A stretch of 64,000 nucleotides of DNA from Tubiluchus corallicola (taxonomy: Eukaryota > Priapulida > Priapulimorpha > Priapulimorphida > Tubiluchidae): contig JAQGDQ010000375.1 of assembly GCA_030141605.1 (NCBI GenBank), positions 79,501-143,500 of the forward strand, read 5' to 3'. The translations under genes were made by a program, and so were the position numbers. Positions 37,001 to 52,900 of this stretch are shown here, piece by piece (positions within the stretch are counted from its first letter, which is position 1; every line of letters starts with the position of its first letter). Below the pieces are notes generated by a model. It ran no database searches and was not told where the DNA came from. It saw nothing but the letters and a program-made list of their open reading frames with translations.

Positions 37001-37942
37001 ATGAAATGCGGTAACTCTTCCTCTCAACCCTCTCTGGAAATACTACAACTTAAAGGTCAAGTAACCTACTATTTGATTTTTGCCATTATCAGAGATTATA
37101 TTAATTTTTACTGTCAATCCGGTTTATATGTACTAATTCCAAAACTGACCAGTCAGTTTGTTGATAATAATCAGCATTCCTACAGCAACTTTATCACATT
37201 CACAGAGAAACAGCTGCACATCTCTAGTAATTCACTTCATAGCATTCCATGAAATGTTTGCCCAATTATACAATCATTAAATAAAGCAAAATATTAAAGT
37301 TTCTAACAGAGATTATCAAAGGCGAAGCTTCATACTCGTTAAATTACAGTGAACTCAACATATAGACTAAGGTATGCCCTATATGCCCTCCGCCAGACAG
37401 TAACATTGTACAAACTATTTAAATCAGGTTCTTCTAGACTCGTAGTAGAATAGGCAAGTCTACTTGGTGCAATGTCCACATATAGTTCATATACTAAGGC
37501 TTACAATTTTCTTTAACTAAACCCATGAATGTTTGGCCTGTTATACAATCACTAAATAAAGGAAAATATTAAAGTTTCTAAAACAGATTATCTAAAAGGC
37601 ATACCTTCATATAGTTCATATGGATATGTTTACAGTTTTGCGAAAATAACTTGTAATTGCCTTCAATTTTCACTTTGGACTGATAACTGCTTTTCCACGC
37701 ATTCAGTTAGGTTAAAAAAAACAAAAGCTAACTAACAAACTTTGATAGATGACAACTGCAAGAAATAGTTTGTAACACAGCAAGTCACTGTCTAACAGGT
37801 TTATTATGAGTTGACTTAACACAGTATTACATGTTCACATCAACAAAACTCACTAGCGGTTACAGAGCACTAAGAAAATTATAGCAAAATTATCAACTAA
37901 AACAGAAAACACTTCATTTCATTTGAATTTCACCTCCCTCTC

Positions 37943-37999
<57 letters not shown>

Positions 38000-40900
38000 T
38001 TGTGCACACATGCAGCCATGGAAAAAGCCGAACAACCAAATTGCGAGTTTATTCAGTAAACGTCGGGATCAATGTGCATAAAATATGAAATCGAAACGAA
38101 ATAAGTGTGTGAACATTTGAAATCAAACTAAAATGAAATGGTACAAATGTGCAGAATTCACATAAACTTAGTAAGCTTAGTTAAGTATTCACATAAAGTA
38201 AAAGTAGAAAGAAAAAGAAAGAGGGATGGAAGAGGAGAAGGAGAACAGATAGAAAAATGAGAATAGAATGATGAAAGTGACAACAACAACTTCATTGCAA
38301 AAATCACTTTTTGAGCAATTAAAAACAAACAAAACCCCAATAGGCATATTTATCAACTAATATGACTGACAATACTCATCAACAGTTCAGCTTTTTTTTC
38401 AAAGCAGCATACAGAACATTAAAGCAGTGAATTATAATCACTTTACCATTAAGTACAGCTGCTTTGTTGCTAAGCCAAACATAATCGACATAGTCAGATT
38501 TCATAGGTGCTCCAACAATATTGTGCCATTCGGTCCAGTAATGCAGCAACTCTGCATAATTCCTCGAGTTTGCAAATATCTCAGTGATTGCTAAAATAAA
38601 AAAAGTGCACTGTAAAATTACCATAAACTCCCCACTTGACTGAGCTTTTGCAGATGAAATAGTGGTGCTAAAAAGGAAGGAAAATGCCGCACAAACCAGT
38701 TTACTGTTTAGAAGATAACAGGATCAATAGTTGGGCAATGAATCAGTAGGAATAAATGTAAGATCACATAGGCTGATGATCACTATCAGCCACAGTTCAA
38801 CTCCATAAAGCAGAAACCTAAAGGTAAAGATTTTTTTATACATTTCTGTATGCCTGTTGTGTGACAACAGACGGTCTGTCTTCCTCTGCCTACAATGAAC
38901 ACAGGAGTCATCATCATAATAATCATGCATATTACACTCCTACGGATCTATCGTCATTTCCAAAACTATATGTGCTACTGAAAAAGCTAAACTTTATTTA
39001 CTCACTTGGATCTAAGGGGACCTTGTTTTCATCACTATCCGGTGTGCACATTTTGCTGTATTCACAAACCTTTGCCATGCTGTACAAAGTTGTCATGTCT
39101 CCAATGATTTTGTTTACCTGTCAAAATGTTTTGTTTTAACAGTGGTGAAAGTGTTGTACAATACAGACATTCATATTCAAAAAAAGATGGAAAGACAGCT
39201 CCATTATCCATGTTTCACTTAATTACAGTGCACACTGAGTAAGCTGTGAGTTACTACAGTGGACTAATTAGAGTAAGGTGCTCTGAGTAAGGTTGAATGG
39301 AGCGGCTTGAGGTGCACTCGGCTGAGAGGAACTGAGTCAAGATGGTAAAATTTGATTAAGTTTTCTTCCAGGTGGTGAAGCTAGATTATATAATGTTACG
39401 GGGTAGTATAGGATAGGTTACAAGAGAGGGTAGTGATGACAGTGGGTTGAATAGCTACAACTGGTAGGTTTGCGGTCAAGCTTGTTTAAAGCTTCACTCC
39501 CTTGCTTTAAAGCAAATCCGTCATTCTTCATAAATATAAAAACCAACAACATAAGCAGAAAAGAAATAATGAAATTGAATTCTAGCGTTTTAACTCACAA
39601 CAATTACATGAATTAATTAATAAAACACATTAAATCTCAGCAATTGAATATTTGCGATACTGTACATGCACTCGCCAAGCTTCTGGCATGTGAGGTGAGT
39701 AATTGTCTGAAATGTATTATGGGATGTCTATGCCTGTGTTTACTGTTGTAACGTATCCGATTTGGCTGACGAGCTGTAACGTGTTGAACTGTTGGAAGTA
39801 CAGAAGTTTGCTTTTGTATTGCATAACTTTTTTGTACATTCTGCATGTGCAAAATGCCCAGAATTTGTGTAGCAGGGCGGTGTAATAAAGCAACAAGCAA
39901 TGGTGTCAGTGTTTTCAAGTTTTCTGCCGTGACATCATCAGTGAATGGCCGCCCGATCGCTGAATTGTGGGTTTAAAGCAATTGGCATAAGTAAAATTGA
40001 GTAATTATTTAGCTAATTACTTATTTTAAAAAAGTGAAAAGCAATTGGAATATCATTTCAACAGGTGTTCCTTCAATTTTGGTGAGGCTGGGCTTTTACT
40101 TTAACTGAGGGTGGCGTAATTATGTTTGACGAATTGAGATTCTTGGATTTGTATACGTTCATCATGCTTAGTTGAAATGGATTAGCTTTTGTAAACTGAG
40201 TTTGAAAAAGTTGGTGAGGCTGAATCATACTGAGCTGAGTAGATCAAACATGGTTGGATTGGAAAAGAATTGAGTGGAATTTTTTCAAAAAATAAAAACC
40301 ACCTGCTCAACTTCTTCATCTGGTAAAGCTGAATGACCAATGGCCAGTATTTTCTGAAATTCCCTTCTCATTTGTTCGTCTTCCAGACTTTCCCAGTCGA
40401 AGTCCCGAGCCTCTAAACCTTTCCTCTTGTCAAATTCTGCTTCTTCAAGTGATGCTGCTATCTGCATCAAACCAATCATGTTACTACACAAATTAAATTT
40501 TGTAAAACATAAGTAAACTTTCACTCATGTTTTAAGTGCATTTAAGCAGAAAACTGTCAAAACTGCAACAATGCAAACTTTTTGTTTGCATTTTGCCATT
40601 TTAGAGTACTTTGGGTTTTTTGCATTACTTTTCTCTTTTTCATGAAAATTAAGACAAGTAATTTGCAAAGAAAGTTCTGGCATTGCAAAATTGTACCATA
40701 TCATTATAGTGCTCTTCGGTGATGTCAGTATTGTATTTCCATGCGGTAAGTCGGGAATTGTACATAACCGTTTCAGCTTCAGTATTATAATCATCTAGCC
40801 ACTGACGAGCCCGTTCTGCCTGAAAGAAATCATAAACCATAGAGGAAAATAGCATTAACTGACTGCTAATTCAAGTTCAAGTCGCGTTAAATTTATTTAC

Positions 40901-43900
40901 ATCATAATCAGCTGAATTCCAGTAGTCAGATTCATTTGGAGAGCACCAAGAATGATTGTAGTTTTTTAAACAATACTTTTTATGTATGTGTATTATGGGG
41001 TAAATACACTGAAAGTTGTTTGACTTGTGGGTTTTCTTTTAACAGTGACAGTTAGACCCTGTTCTTAAAACCTACACAAGTATGTGTTTAAACGTACAAG
41101 TTTATACGTACGAATTGCAGTTTTATATAGAGAGTTCTTCTCAGTTAATCTTTAAAAAAGACACTGTCATTAAATACATAAAAGCTGTTGTAACAATAAT
41201 ATACAACTATTACAACAAAGATAATTAGGTACAAATTAGGTTACAGCGATAAAAATTTTTTGTTGTCAAGCTACATGAAATAACAGTGACATGCTTTTCG
41301 AAATACTTCTTAGCTCTTACAGATTGCATGTAGAACTGAAAAAATACACGTAGTCTAATTATGCAGGCAAACAAATCTGGACACAGTATCTTGGCAAAAT
41401 GAAAAAAATAGCATTAGTTTCACTTACTTCAACGTCTGTTGTGGTCTTTTCATCACAATCCCAACCGATGAGCAAGTTATGTTCCACAATCTTTTGGTCC
41501 AGCCAATCAATCAACGGCTCAAAATAATCCATCAAGGCAGACACATCCATAGCTTCCTGACCGGTTATCAGTTTCATTACTTCTGGCCATGGCCGTGAAG
41601 ATCCTAGACGTAGAGCCGCCCTGAAAAAAGCAGAGCTCAAACAAACTTCATGTTCCATATGAAAACATGAACAGTTCTATATTGTACGCACTATATATCA
41701 TCACAATTTTTTGCCACTACAGAATGAGCAAACTCCGATGTTTAAATGATTATACTCACAGATGTTATTATAATTGTGACTTAACAATATACTATCCAAG
41801 AGCTGCAACTGGTGTTTATAATCGGTCTTATTTCTATGATCGATCAGTGACTTTCAATTACGATCGATGATTGACTAATAATCAATAGTGATATATAGAG
41901 TTGTGTGGGTGTAAAATATTATATTACAACATTAACTGCCTGTTGTTTCACTCCTGTGCCTCAATGCGGGAAACTAAGTAAGAATGTCACAAAGCGACAA
42001 GCGCTGCACACAGATATACCACAATGAGCATCGCTGTAAGTCGCACTGATTCAGTTGTTGATCGCAGGCATTTCCTTTCCTAAGTAACTGTTCTATTTGT
42101 ATAAGTTATCACACGTATTCATTAAAATATTTTACTAACGACATTTGTTGCTATTGACACTGCAACTAAAGAGCAAAATGGGTGACAAAGTGTGCAAAAT
42201 CTTACACATATTGTAATGAGCAATCATTAATTATGTTAATTTATGATCGAGCAGTTAGTCGAACACCACGGTCGACTGACTTTCGATAATATTGATTAAT
42301 CGGAACAGCACAAGCTACAACAGTAACAAATATCATTCTAGCCTCTAAATTGGGCTAAAATTAACAGACATACGCCAGTTTATCTCCAGCATTAGTGTTG
42401 TTGTAGATGTCACATTTGTAGTAGGGTCCAACGTGACCTGCTTCATCACACAGAGCTTTATGGAATTGAAACTGAATCACAAAAGCCACAAAATATCTAG
42501 AAACAAACGAACTCTACGTGTAATTAAAAAGCAAAAGAACATGTAACTTATTTTCTCCAGAACTGCTTCTACAAGGAAACAATTTCTCATCATTTGGATG
42601 TTCGATGACGTGGGAACACATTCAAAAAATACAAAACAGAAATGTTTAAAGCATCATTTTTGCCACATTATCTAAAACTATCAAATGGACATGATTATTT
42701 GCAACATACTATCAATATTATGTTATCTTCTTTATGTAAACTATACAGTTCAGAGAAAATATTAAAGGATAACAGGACCCAATCTTAAACAGTAGGTTAT
42801 AACAATCTACTCTTTAAAATATTGAAAGGGAATATACTATTTTTTCAAGAATGACTCATGTGAAAAAATTATTACCACACAAACATAATTTCGCATTTGT
42901 GTAGCTAGCTAGTTCTTCACTGTTACATGCATTTCGCCACTCGCTAGCTAGATGGGCATTAACATCTGCATTTTGGAAACATGTTGCACAAAAAACAGGC
43001 GCTGTTCCTCTCAGTTTTGAGGTGTTCGTTTGTGACATAATGCACACATTCGAGAGCTCATGCACAAGCACAGTTATCAATTTGAATTTTTATCTTAAAA
43101 TTTGTCAACTTTAGCATATCACACTGAATGTCGTACCATAGCACTGTACTTTGCTGGGTTGCAATTCAATTAACATATTAGTGAAATCAACAGATAGTTT
43201 TTTATTTTTAAATATAAGTATTATAACAAACATGCCTGAAGAACAAATATGTTGAACTAATTTCAGCTTTTTAATCAACTTTAGGTCTCTTATTAAAATC
43301 AGAACCTCATGTATGACTGTTTGGCTTATGGTATTAGCTTCGGCACGAAAGCAGTACATACCTTATGTATGGCACATTATTTGGCACATGATATTTAGCT
43401 CCAGGATCGAAGTGTTCTTCTGTTCTTGTAACTGCACTTTGCACTCCTTGAAGGTTACATCTACAAAAAATTATTCAAGAATCCCTATAATAATTAGACT
43501 AGTTTCAAATGTTGCACATATAACTAACACACTGAATAGTCGGTACCACAACATTTTTGGGCTAAAATTTCTGGTAAAATTTTGTAAAAAGTCAGAATTT
43601 TCATAACTACTTCCAATACAGGTATTCAACTAAGATCTTAATCGTGAAGTTTTATCAAATTGCCAAAGTTTTTTCAAAATATGGGATCTGGAACAACAAC
43701 ATAACCTTAAAAAAGCCATTGCATTGCATTAACTCATGCACAAGGTCACATTTATTTTCAGATGTCACATAAAAAACATTGATTGATGTTCGTCAAAACT
43801 GATAACTAATAACCAACGTAGTACCTTAAATCCCACCATTTTTCATTGTATTGTTCACTTCCAGTTTTGCCTTCAAACACACTCCAGCGCCATTGATCAA

Positions 43901-46900
43901 TGAGATAACCAAACGGTAAAAATGCTATCTTATTTAATGCCATTCTCATCAAAAAGTTCATATCAGCCTCTGTACATAAAAAATGCAAAAAATTAAAAAC
44001 ATATTTTGGTGTAAATCTATATAGCAAGTAGTGAATGTAATAGTAATTATGTTTCTGTAGCTGTATTGGAGGATCAGTATGTCCACTAAAATAAGGCCCA
44101 TTTCACAGTGAGGAAGCACAGCAAAATTCCTCAAAGAGAAATCCCTTGCGGTATTCCTCACAAGAAAGGAACACACTGTTTTCTAGGGCAAATTTCACAG
44201 TGATGCATCATGAGAAATTTACCTTGTGTGATTCGTCGTGAGGAGTTCTGACGTCAGCTAGAAGTTATATATCCTCCTCAAGAGGAAACACTGCATGTTC
44301 CATTTTCATGAGGAATCCTTGCAGAATTCACATTAAAATTTAACTGCTTAATTACTGCTTTCTAATTTAATGAACAACAGGTAACACATTTCAGCATAAA
44401 ATTATAAAATCTAATCTCTCTTTTAACACACAGACAATTTTATGTTTTATTACTGCAACAGTGCCAGCTGTATTTTAATGTAACTGCAAAATTTCTCCTG
44501 ACCATCTCTCAAATGTCCGTACAAGGTTGCAACAACATCACAATGCTGTCAACAACATCACATTGATTAATAGTTGGGTGCACTCATTAACAATGGTAAT
44601 CAACTATCGCAATAATAGTAAGCACTTCGTAAAAACATGACATGATGATGAGTAGCGCAATAGCTGCAAGCCTACAACTCGCAAAATTACTGCAGCTAAC
44701 TGGACGTGCAGAAAAATACCACACAATTTCACTCTAAAATGAACTTTTTTGCTGCATAGGATATCGAGAAAAAGTCGGAAATTTTCTGATTTCCCGACAG
44801 CAATCCTGTGCATCATTTTCCTTGCGTCCTGACAGTGAAAGAATTTTATATTTCTCAGCAATATTGCATGATGTAAATAAAATGAATAAAAACTGTGTCA
44901 TTTTTCCTGGAGTTCAGCTTATAACAATTGGTTTAACATTGCAATGCCTTTCTAATTAACGACGAAACTTGGCACTCATGGTAATATTTAATAATACTAA
45001 TAATATAGTATCATGAGTGCCAAAATTCGATGCTAATGTTGCCACAAACATTTAACTGCATCACTCAGTGGGGATAATTCTACTGCATTATTAGTAGAAT
45101 TACAATGGCATTACAGCTACATTTACGAAATCTCAATTCCTGTAACTTTATGCAAAAAGCGGTGGTCGTTGCAAGACCACTATAATAAATAGTTGCCATT
45201 TTACTTCTTAAAAAACAAATACTGTATAAATATAACCAAAGACGTTCATAAAATGTTCGATTTATAGCAGCCAAGTATTACTGATTTCTCTGGAAAACAT
45301 TAACATCATTAAGTGAGGATTTACTGTACAATTTGAAAATAGTATCTATTATTTTCTAATGCTGGTAGTAGCTTTTTAACTGAAATGCATTCGTGCATTA
45401 CCTGAATAAAAATAATTACCAATATTATCCTCCAGTTCTGGTATTAAGCCAAGCAAATGAAGATGTTTGGGAGTTTCAACAGAGAGAGATATTAGATCTC
45501 CAATGGCTTCGTGGAATCCTGGATTTGCTCCACGACGGAATTTAATCGGATTATGGTCATATAGAAGATAATATTCCACATGTCCCATTTCATGATGAGT
45601 AGTTGTCAACCAGCGATGAGTAATTTCTGTACATTGCTTAATTCTATAAAGATGAAAAACACATGAAGAAAAATGACTGCAATCTGTTACTGTGCAAAAT
45701 AGCGACAGCTTGAACAAAACCAAACGTGTGACCCTAAACAGAATTATTGCAGCTATTGTTGTGTGCACCCGGAGTAGTCAATTTGCTTTACACAGAAGTC
45801 AGAAGACGGAAGAAATCAAAGAAAAGGATGAATCGGCACTTAAATAAGCATAGATTATAAAAAAAGTAACAACTTTTATTAAAAGCTTTAAGATATAAAA
45901 CGTAAAAACATGTCACATATGTTTTGATGTTGACAGGCAGAGCCTACAGTACAGAAATTCAATAATTATGTATTTACAATGACGTCAAATATGTAGTGAA
46001 TTAACAGACCTGTAGAAAAGAAAGAGATACAGTAAAAGTATAGCTAGGTGTTTGTAAACAAAGTTAAAGGAATTGAACTAATCTACACATTCAGAAAAGG
46101 CTTATTATAGAGTAAGCAACCCTATTAAGGAAATGCCTACTAACAGTGAGCATAGATATTATTTTGCTGAAATTCTTATGCTTAGAAATTTAAATCTGTT
46201 CTACATTTAGTTGGTTGATTTTCAAACTGTTCTAATTTTCAAGCTCATACAGGAACATGGGTGCATCGATTATTTCTTACAATATTTATTACAATTACAT
46301 ATTTTTAACTCTTTTTGCAATAATGAAAATAGGCAATATGAGGTAAGAAAATAAAAATATAATTAGTTACATTATTAAGTCTTTAACTTCATCCATTCCA
46401 TCTAATGAATTACGGAGACTTGTTAAGAAAGATCAAAAAAGATAGTTATGGCACAAATTCAAAGGCACAGTAATTAGGCAATTGCAGTAATTCTGCACTC
46501 ACCCCAACTTAATTTCGGGGGCTACTCTGAGACAAGACTGAAATATTACACAAGAAGTAACCCTGCAAACGCACTGACTGTTTAAGAACGAGAATTTACA
46601 AGTGCCGCCATTGCATTAATTATAAGCAGAGCCTGATGGAGACTGTTTGCTGTTGGCAAAGTGCTAGTAATTGGTTAAAACAGAACTTACCTAAAATCTT
46701 TTTGATTATAAAAGTTCCAAGCAGATGCATGACAGACCACCTCCCTATCATCCGGTTTGACCATCATCGTTTCATCCCAGAATTCTTGTGGCATTTCAAT
46801 CAGACCAAGAGATGAGAAGAAATCTTCGGAAATGTTGAAAATCCTCTGAGCTGTATATCCCTTTAAAGAAGTGCAAAATTTTACATTATTTAACCAATCT

Positions 46901-49900
46901 TGCAAAAAATAGAAACTGCATATCTGCTTATGACACGCATAACTATTACGAATCAGAAAGTAGATCACGCTGTTATCTCCTCGTACTCTATTCCCACTCA
47001 GATAGATTTAAGAGGAACTTAGTAACATCACCTTTCGTTTTACAAGAATTTGAGTAAAGATCAAAATTAAACAGTATATTTTCATGTGACTTTTCAATAA
47101 CACTGTCATACCAAGTTAAGAAATTTCGAAATGTGACAGCACTCAAAAATTGAAGTGTCGAGAATATTCCAGATTTTACATTAATTTTTAGTATTTATAT
47201 GTGTATCATATCATCATGGACAATTTTCTTTTTACTATCACTGATTTTGCAGCCTTTTAATCAATATAATTCTAATTATAACAAATATTACAACATACAA
47301 ACCTGTGCTACCATTTCATCAGTTACATCCACATTCTGTGCATTAGGAAATGGCTCCACTAAGTCAAGGAGGTTAGCCCACTGTTGGGCCCACATGTTTC
47401 CTTAAACAATCAAAAATGATCAATTACAAGCAATCGCAAGTTTGTCTAAACAAGGTAAAATGTCACCCCATCTTAATTTTTAGAATTTAGACAGTCAGAT
47501 TTTATAATCTACACAAACAGCAATCATAATTTCAAATGCATGAATTTGACATAAGCGTCATTTTGTAAAAAATGAGTAACACAGCTGTTCAAATTTGATT
47601 CACATCGCAATTTACAAAGCTGATGCAGCTTAGGACAGAACTAGATTTTTGTCACGTAGCAGTTTTAGAAACACAATTATGTCTCTGAGACTTTTGCAAG
47701 GCCACGTCTTTGACAAAAATTTTACAAGACCATAACAAGATATGTAGAAATATATGAGGACAAAATTAACAAAATTCCACAATTTTACAACTGCTACTAA
47801 AATTTTGGTAAAAAAAATGTGCGACTATTAGAAATAACATGTTAGAAATTTCGTGAAAAAAGCAATAAAGACAGGAATGTTTTGAATGAAAAATTCAGTT
47901 AACATTACGGTATGAACGAACAAATTTCATATCTACTCTATAATGATCAATAAATATTGGCATTTTACACAGCCCAAAATTTAACAGAATAATTCAAGAC
48001 ATTCTGGACCAACCACACATTCCATCTTCAGTTGATTGGCGTATAATTCTAGAACAAAAATATGTAAAGCTATGCTTAAACAGAAAATGCTTAATTGATT
48101 CCAAAATAGAATGTCATTTAACAAAACTTGGCGTATAACATTTAATTTTTTGTTTTTTTTACTTTGCAATCTGCTATCATTTCTCTCCAAACACAGTTTT
48201 ATATATGTGTGCTTGCAAACCAAAACCGTCCATAAGTCGGCATAGTTAAAACTACGTTATGATGGTTCAAAGTAGAATGCACCAAAATTTTGGTCTAATG
48301 TTAATTTTTTATTTTTTATAAAAACAAATGCTAAATATATTGGACTTTTATATTCTAGCATCAAATTAGCAAGAAAATGTCGGAAAAATACTAAAAATTT
48401 AAATTTATAATCCTGTATTCACTTTTCTGGCTAGAAACTAGTACAGCAATTACAAAAAGTTTGTATTTTCAAACTCTTATGGTAGCTCGTGGAAGCAGTC
48501 ATTTTGCATCGTTTTTTTCTGTTGACAAGCCAAATCTTCGTCAGTAAGAACCATCTACTGGATTTAAACACAACTTCAACATGTTGTTGCAAAGTTCATA
48601 GCAACCACACTTTACATTGGTTGCTAAGTGTTTTGAAGAGACGGGACAAAATACAATGGCTAACTTTAACAGCAATTTTCTAAGGTTATGTTTTTCTGTG
48701 TGTAGCATGCATCCCAACTACAACGTGGATTATCTCAGCTTAGAAATAACATAGAGTGATGAGCTTGGTATCAAAATGATCCTCATGAAATAGAGATTCA
48801 AGGTGTGTGAATAACTAGAAAACGTTAATTGTTGACTTATGGGCGATTTTGCTATGCAAGCACACATATTTGTTCATTCTAGGTTAACAACTGGTGACAG
48901 AATATCTGGTCATTCTAAAATGTTTTGAAACATTTAATTCAAATTTATAGTATAATGACAAAAATAGTTCACTTTGGTGAGACTGGCTAGTTCTTTTGTA
49001 ATACTGATATTACTTCAATAGTGATATTGCCTCTTTATATGCACTATGCCTACTGTGAATGACATACCTTATGGCTTACCTAACAAATGTGCAGCAATTG
49101 GGCCTTTTTGATTTACATATTGTTCACCATATTCCTCACCGAGCTTGTATCTCATATACGTATGTAAGCGCTGATAGAGGGGCATCAAATCTTCCATTAG
49201 CTTAGCGACGTCATTGACAAAAGTGTCAGATTCGTAGTCACGCCTCCAGTATTCACCATAATTATTAAAACCTGAAACATAATATTAAATTTTTTGGATT
49301 TTGCTCTCATATTGACGTATAAAGTAATAATGTGCTAAAAATGATTAGCAAAAAATGTAAACTGGGCTGTAGTTATGCCATTATCAGTAGTTCCATGACT
49401 GTGGAGAGCAAAGGTTCATTTATCAGTGAATTTGTTTTCTACGAAGGTTAAAGGCATAATCCTAACTGACCCTGAACTTTTTTTAACACATTATTATGAT
49501 CACACAAAGAATTCATAGTTATTATTAAACAAAAGAAGCTTGTAAATTAAATAACTTGCCTTTTTCTGATGAATTGCGAATGCGCGCATTGTCATAAAGA
49601 TCACCATGTTACGCATCTTTGGTATGAGTGACAAGAATGACTGTATACAGAAAAAGTCTTTGGTGACCTAGTGACTGTGCTCATAATGACACTCGTCTCG
49701 TGCAACGAAAAATGGCATTTCTTCAAATTTAGTAAAAGCTTATATTATAGTGAAGGTATAGGACATGCTTTCATTTTGTTTTTCATGTTTTTTTTGTTTA
49801 TTTTGGTATTTTAGCAACAACTTAACCTACTCAGTGTTGTATGGACAGTTATTTTTCATCTCTATCTGCTGATTCTCCACACTTGTCCTTCTCGTTATCA

Positions 49901-52900
49901 TTTCCGTGGTCACTTACACTTTCATCTAAACAGTATTTAACAAGGTGTGAACTGCTAGTGGAGCAAAGGTTGAAGGGTGTGGCATGCTGGATGTCTGTTC
50001 TCATTCATTTACACCCATAGCCAATGGGAATAAACCTTCTGCCAAGGTAGAATCAACTTGGGAACATGAGACGAAGTTTGTCCAGTCCGCAGTGTGGTCC
50101 AATAAATTTTAATCAAGTAGGAGACAGATCAAAGAGCTGACTTGATTTTTACTTACCACTTGCTCCACGGCCTTATGATTATGAACTACAGACATCTTTT
50201 TATGTTGTCTAGTGATAAAACGTTTCGTGGACATAACATGAAGCTTACAAAGCCTCAAGTTTGACTCAATGTGTATCTGCACAGTTTTGCTTGTCGAGTT
50301 ATAAATGTGTGGAATTCTTCGCCACATTTAATTGAACTGCTTAGCTTAGCTACTTTTAAAACTTGCCTTTATAGTCACCTTTATCAAAACTCATAATGTT
50401 TTTTTATAATTTTGTAGTTCCTGTTAATTGTAATTGCCATAGGTATGTAAAGTTTAACACTACTGTATATAATTACATTATGATACTGTATAATGTGCTG
50501 CACTATGTTGTTCCCTTTGGAATTACAGGAACTACTTTGGGTGATTTAAATTATTGTACTTTATTGCTTACCAGTAGAGTTACAATTACCCATGTAGATA
50601 ATAATAATAAAACTTAATCTTATTTCATTTTCTAGTTCCAGACTCACGCCTATTTGTCTGAGAAACTTCTTCACCTTAGGATCAGCGATCACCACTTCCA
50701 ACAGCGACTTTTCCAATGCCCGTAAACCACTATATGAGTTACACATAAGAGCCAATTACTTGGAAAAGTATGATCATATCTGCAACCTTTTCAGGGAGCA
50801 TAGCTTGGTAGTTGATTAATGCTTGTTTGCACTTAATCAACAGATTACCTTGGAATTGCTGTGAGATGTACCAGAAATATGCTCATTGAAAATAAAAGTT
50901 CAGAGTACTACTGAAGTGATTACCTAAATAAAAAATGCACTATCATCTTGTCTCACCATACTGAATGACCGATGAATGCCTCATCATTCTAGTCAATGAT
51001 TGTACTGCCTTCCTTTCAGCATCAAGAATGATGAGCTCAGTCAATATTCAGTAAAACATACAATTTTCAATCGTTTTCCTCAAAGCTGAAGACACATTCC
51101 CAGGCGCTGCTGAGTCAACTAGCGAAATGTCAATTCAGACTGAAGAATCCCGTGATGGAATAGCTGAAAACTCAAGTAGGCCTGGTGCAAGGTGACAATG
51201 TATACTGCATTGTGGAGACGTCAACTAACCCGACCTTTAGTATTGTAAGGGGGACTGTGCACTACAGCTGTCTGCCTACGTCAAGCTGAGGACTGGAAAC
51301 TATTATGATTAGCTGTCCTAGACAATGAGGACACTGACATGAGCATTCAATTGGCTTATGTCTGTGTACAATGCCAAGGTGATTTGCTGATCAACCACTT
51401 CACTATTGTGTTACTTGTACTCCAGCATGGGAATATTTTAAGAAAACAAAAAGTCGCTACTGCTACAGTCACTGCATTGTTATTGTTAGTACTGCTGCTA
51501 CTACATCACCACCACATACTTCTACTTTCACTGTTGCCATTGCTGCTATGCCCCTTCCCTACCTCTGCCGCAAATTACTATTTTTTGTAAAATAGGCAAT
51601 TGTAGTAGCTCATTCTAGTATGGAATAAATGAAGGCACAAATAGGCTTATAGCTACAATTTTTAGCTTGCATGTGCATCGTTTATCAACTGTACCTTGTT
51701 GAACCAGCCATATCTAATTACACACATGAATTAGCTTCCCTACCATCTTCTAATGACTCTGCACCAAATCTGGCAAAATAGTGTCCAATCCAGTTTTTTC
51801 TATAGTGTACCATTTCTGAGTCACTTGAAAGGATAAAAAGTTAACAAAAAACGGAAAAAACTATGCAAAAACAGCAGTCACACAACAGCAAAAGACAGTG
51901 TTCCACAATGGCAGGCATCTTTTTTGCAAGTTTTGCACGTTTTTCTTGACCAGAATTTGTAGCTTGTACATTGCCTTTTTAGACAACAAAGGATAACACC
52001 ACCCTTTATTTTCAATATCTTGGTCCATTGAAATCAACATGTCACACCCATGTACAAGTGTCATTGCTACTGGTATAGTAGTCAGTTAATATGTATTGTA
52101 ACCGTGATGGTAAAGTCTCATCATACAGGCCAATCGGAACAGCATTTTGATCTTTAGATCTGGCTTGTAAGTTGGTAGCAGTTTTGCCCACCTTCGATTC
52201 TCATATCCCAGGTTTCCCACAGTATACGAGGCAAGTTCTAATACAGCGTTTCTTTGTGGTATTACTGTTCACATGTAAATTGACTGCACATATAGCTCTG
52301 TCTGAACAGAGTTTTCATTAAGTTTGAATAAATAACTTAACTAAGTATAAAAATCGTCCACCATCTTGGACATAAATGCCAACAATAGAATCAAATCAGC
52401 AGAAGGACATCAAATATGAGTTTTTCGATTCCTTATGTCTGAGAAACCATATAGTATATGGCATATGCTGTACAACACCAAAGTCCAAATAAAAAAAAAG
52501 TTAATTTTCAAAAGGCTTGATGGGAGACACTTTCGATGTTGAGTTCTTGCAGAATTTAGCCACACTTTAGTGATGCATGGTTGCTATCTTCTTTTTAACA
52601 TTCATTCTACGGAGAAACAAACCTTCACTCTCCATTGTCCCAAACTGGCAAAAATGATGCATCTATATTTAATTCAATTTTTACTAAATGGGCACTCAAG
52701 CATCACTCTATTAGAAGCGTTAACAAATCAACACGAAAAAATAGCGACGATAGTAACATGAAAAAAACTGAAGCCACAGTTAGGGCAAGTACATACCACT
52801 TTTATCTCGGAAATGTAACAAGACAACATACCAGCCCAAAAAGGAAATTTTGTACAATTTTTATACATAAAGATATGAGACAACATACCGTCCAATGTTG

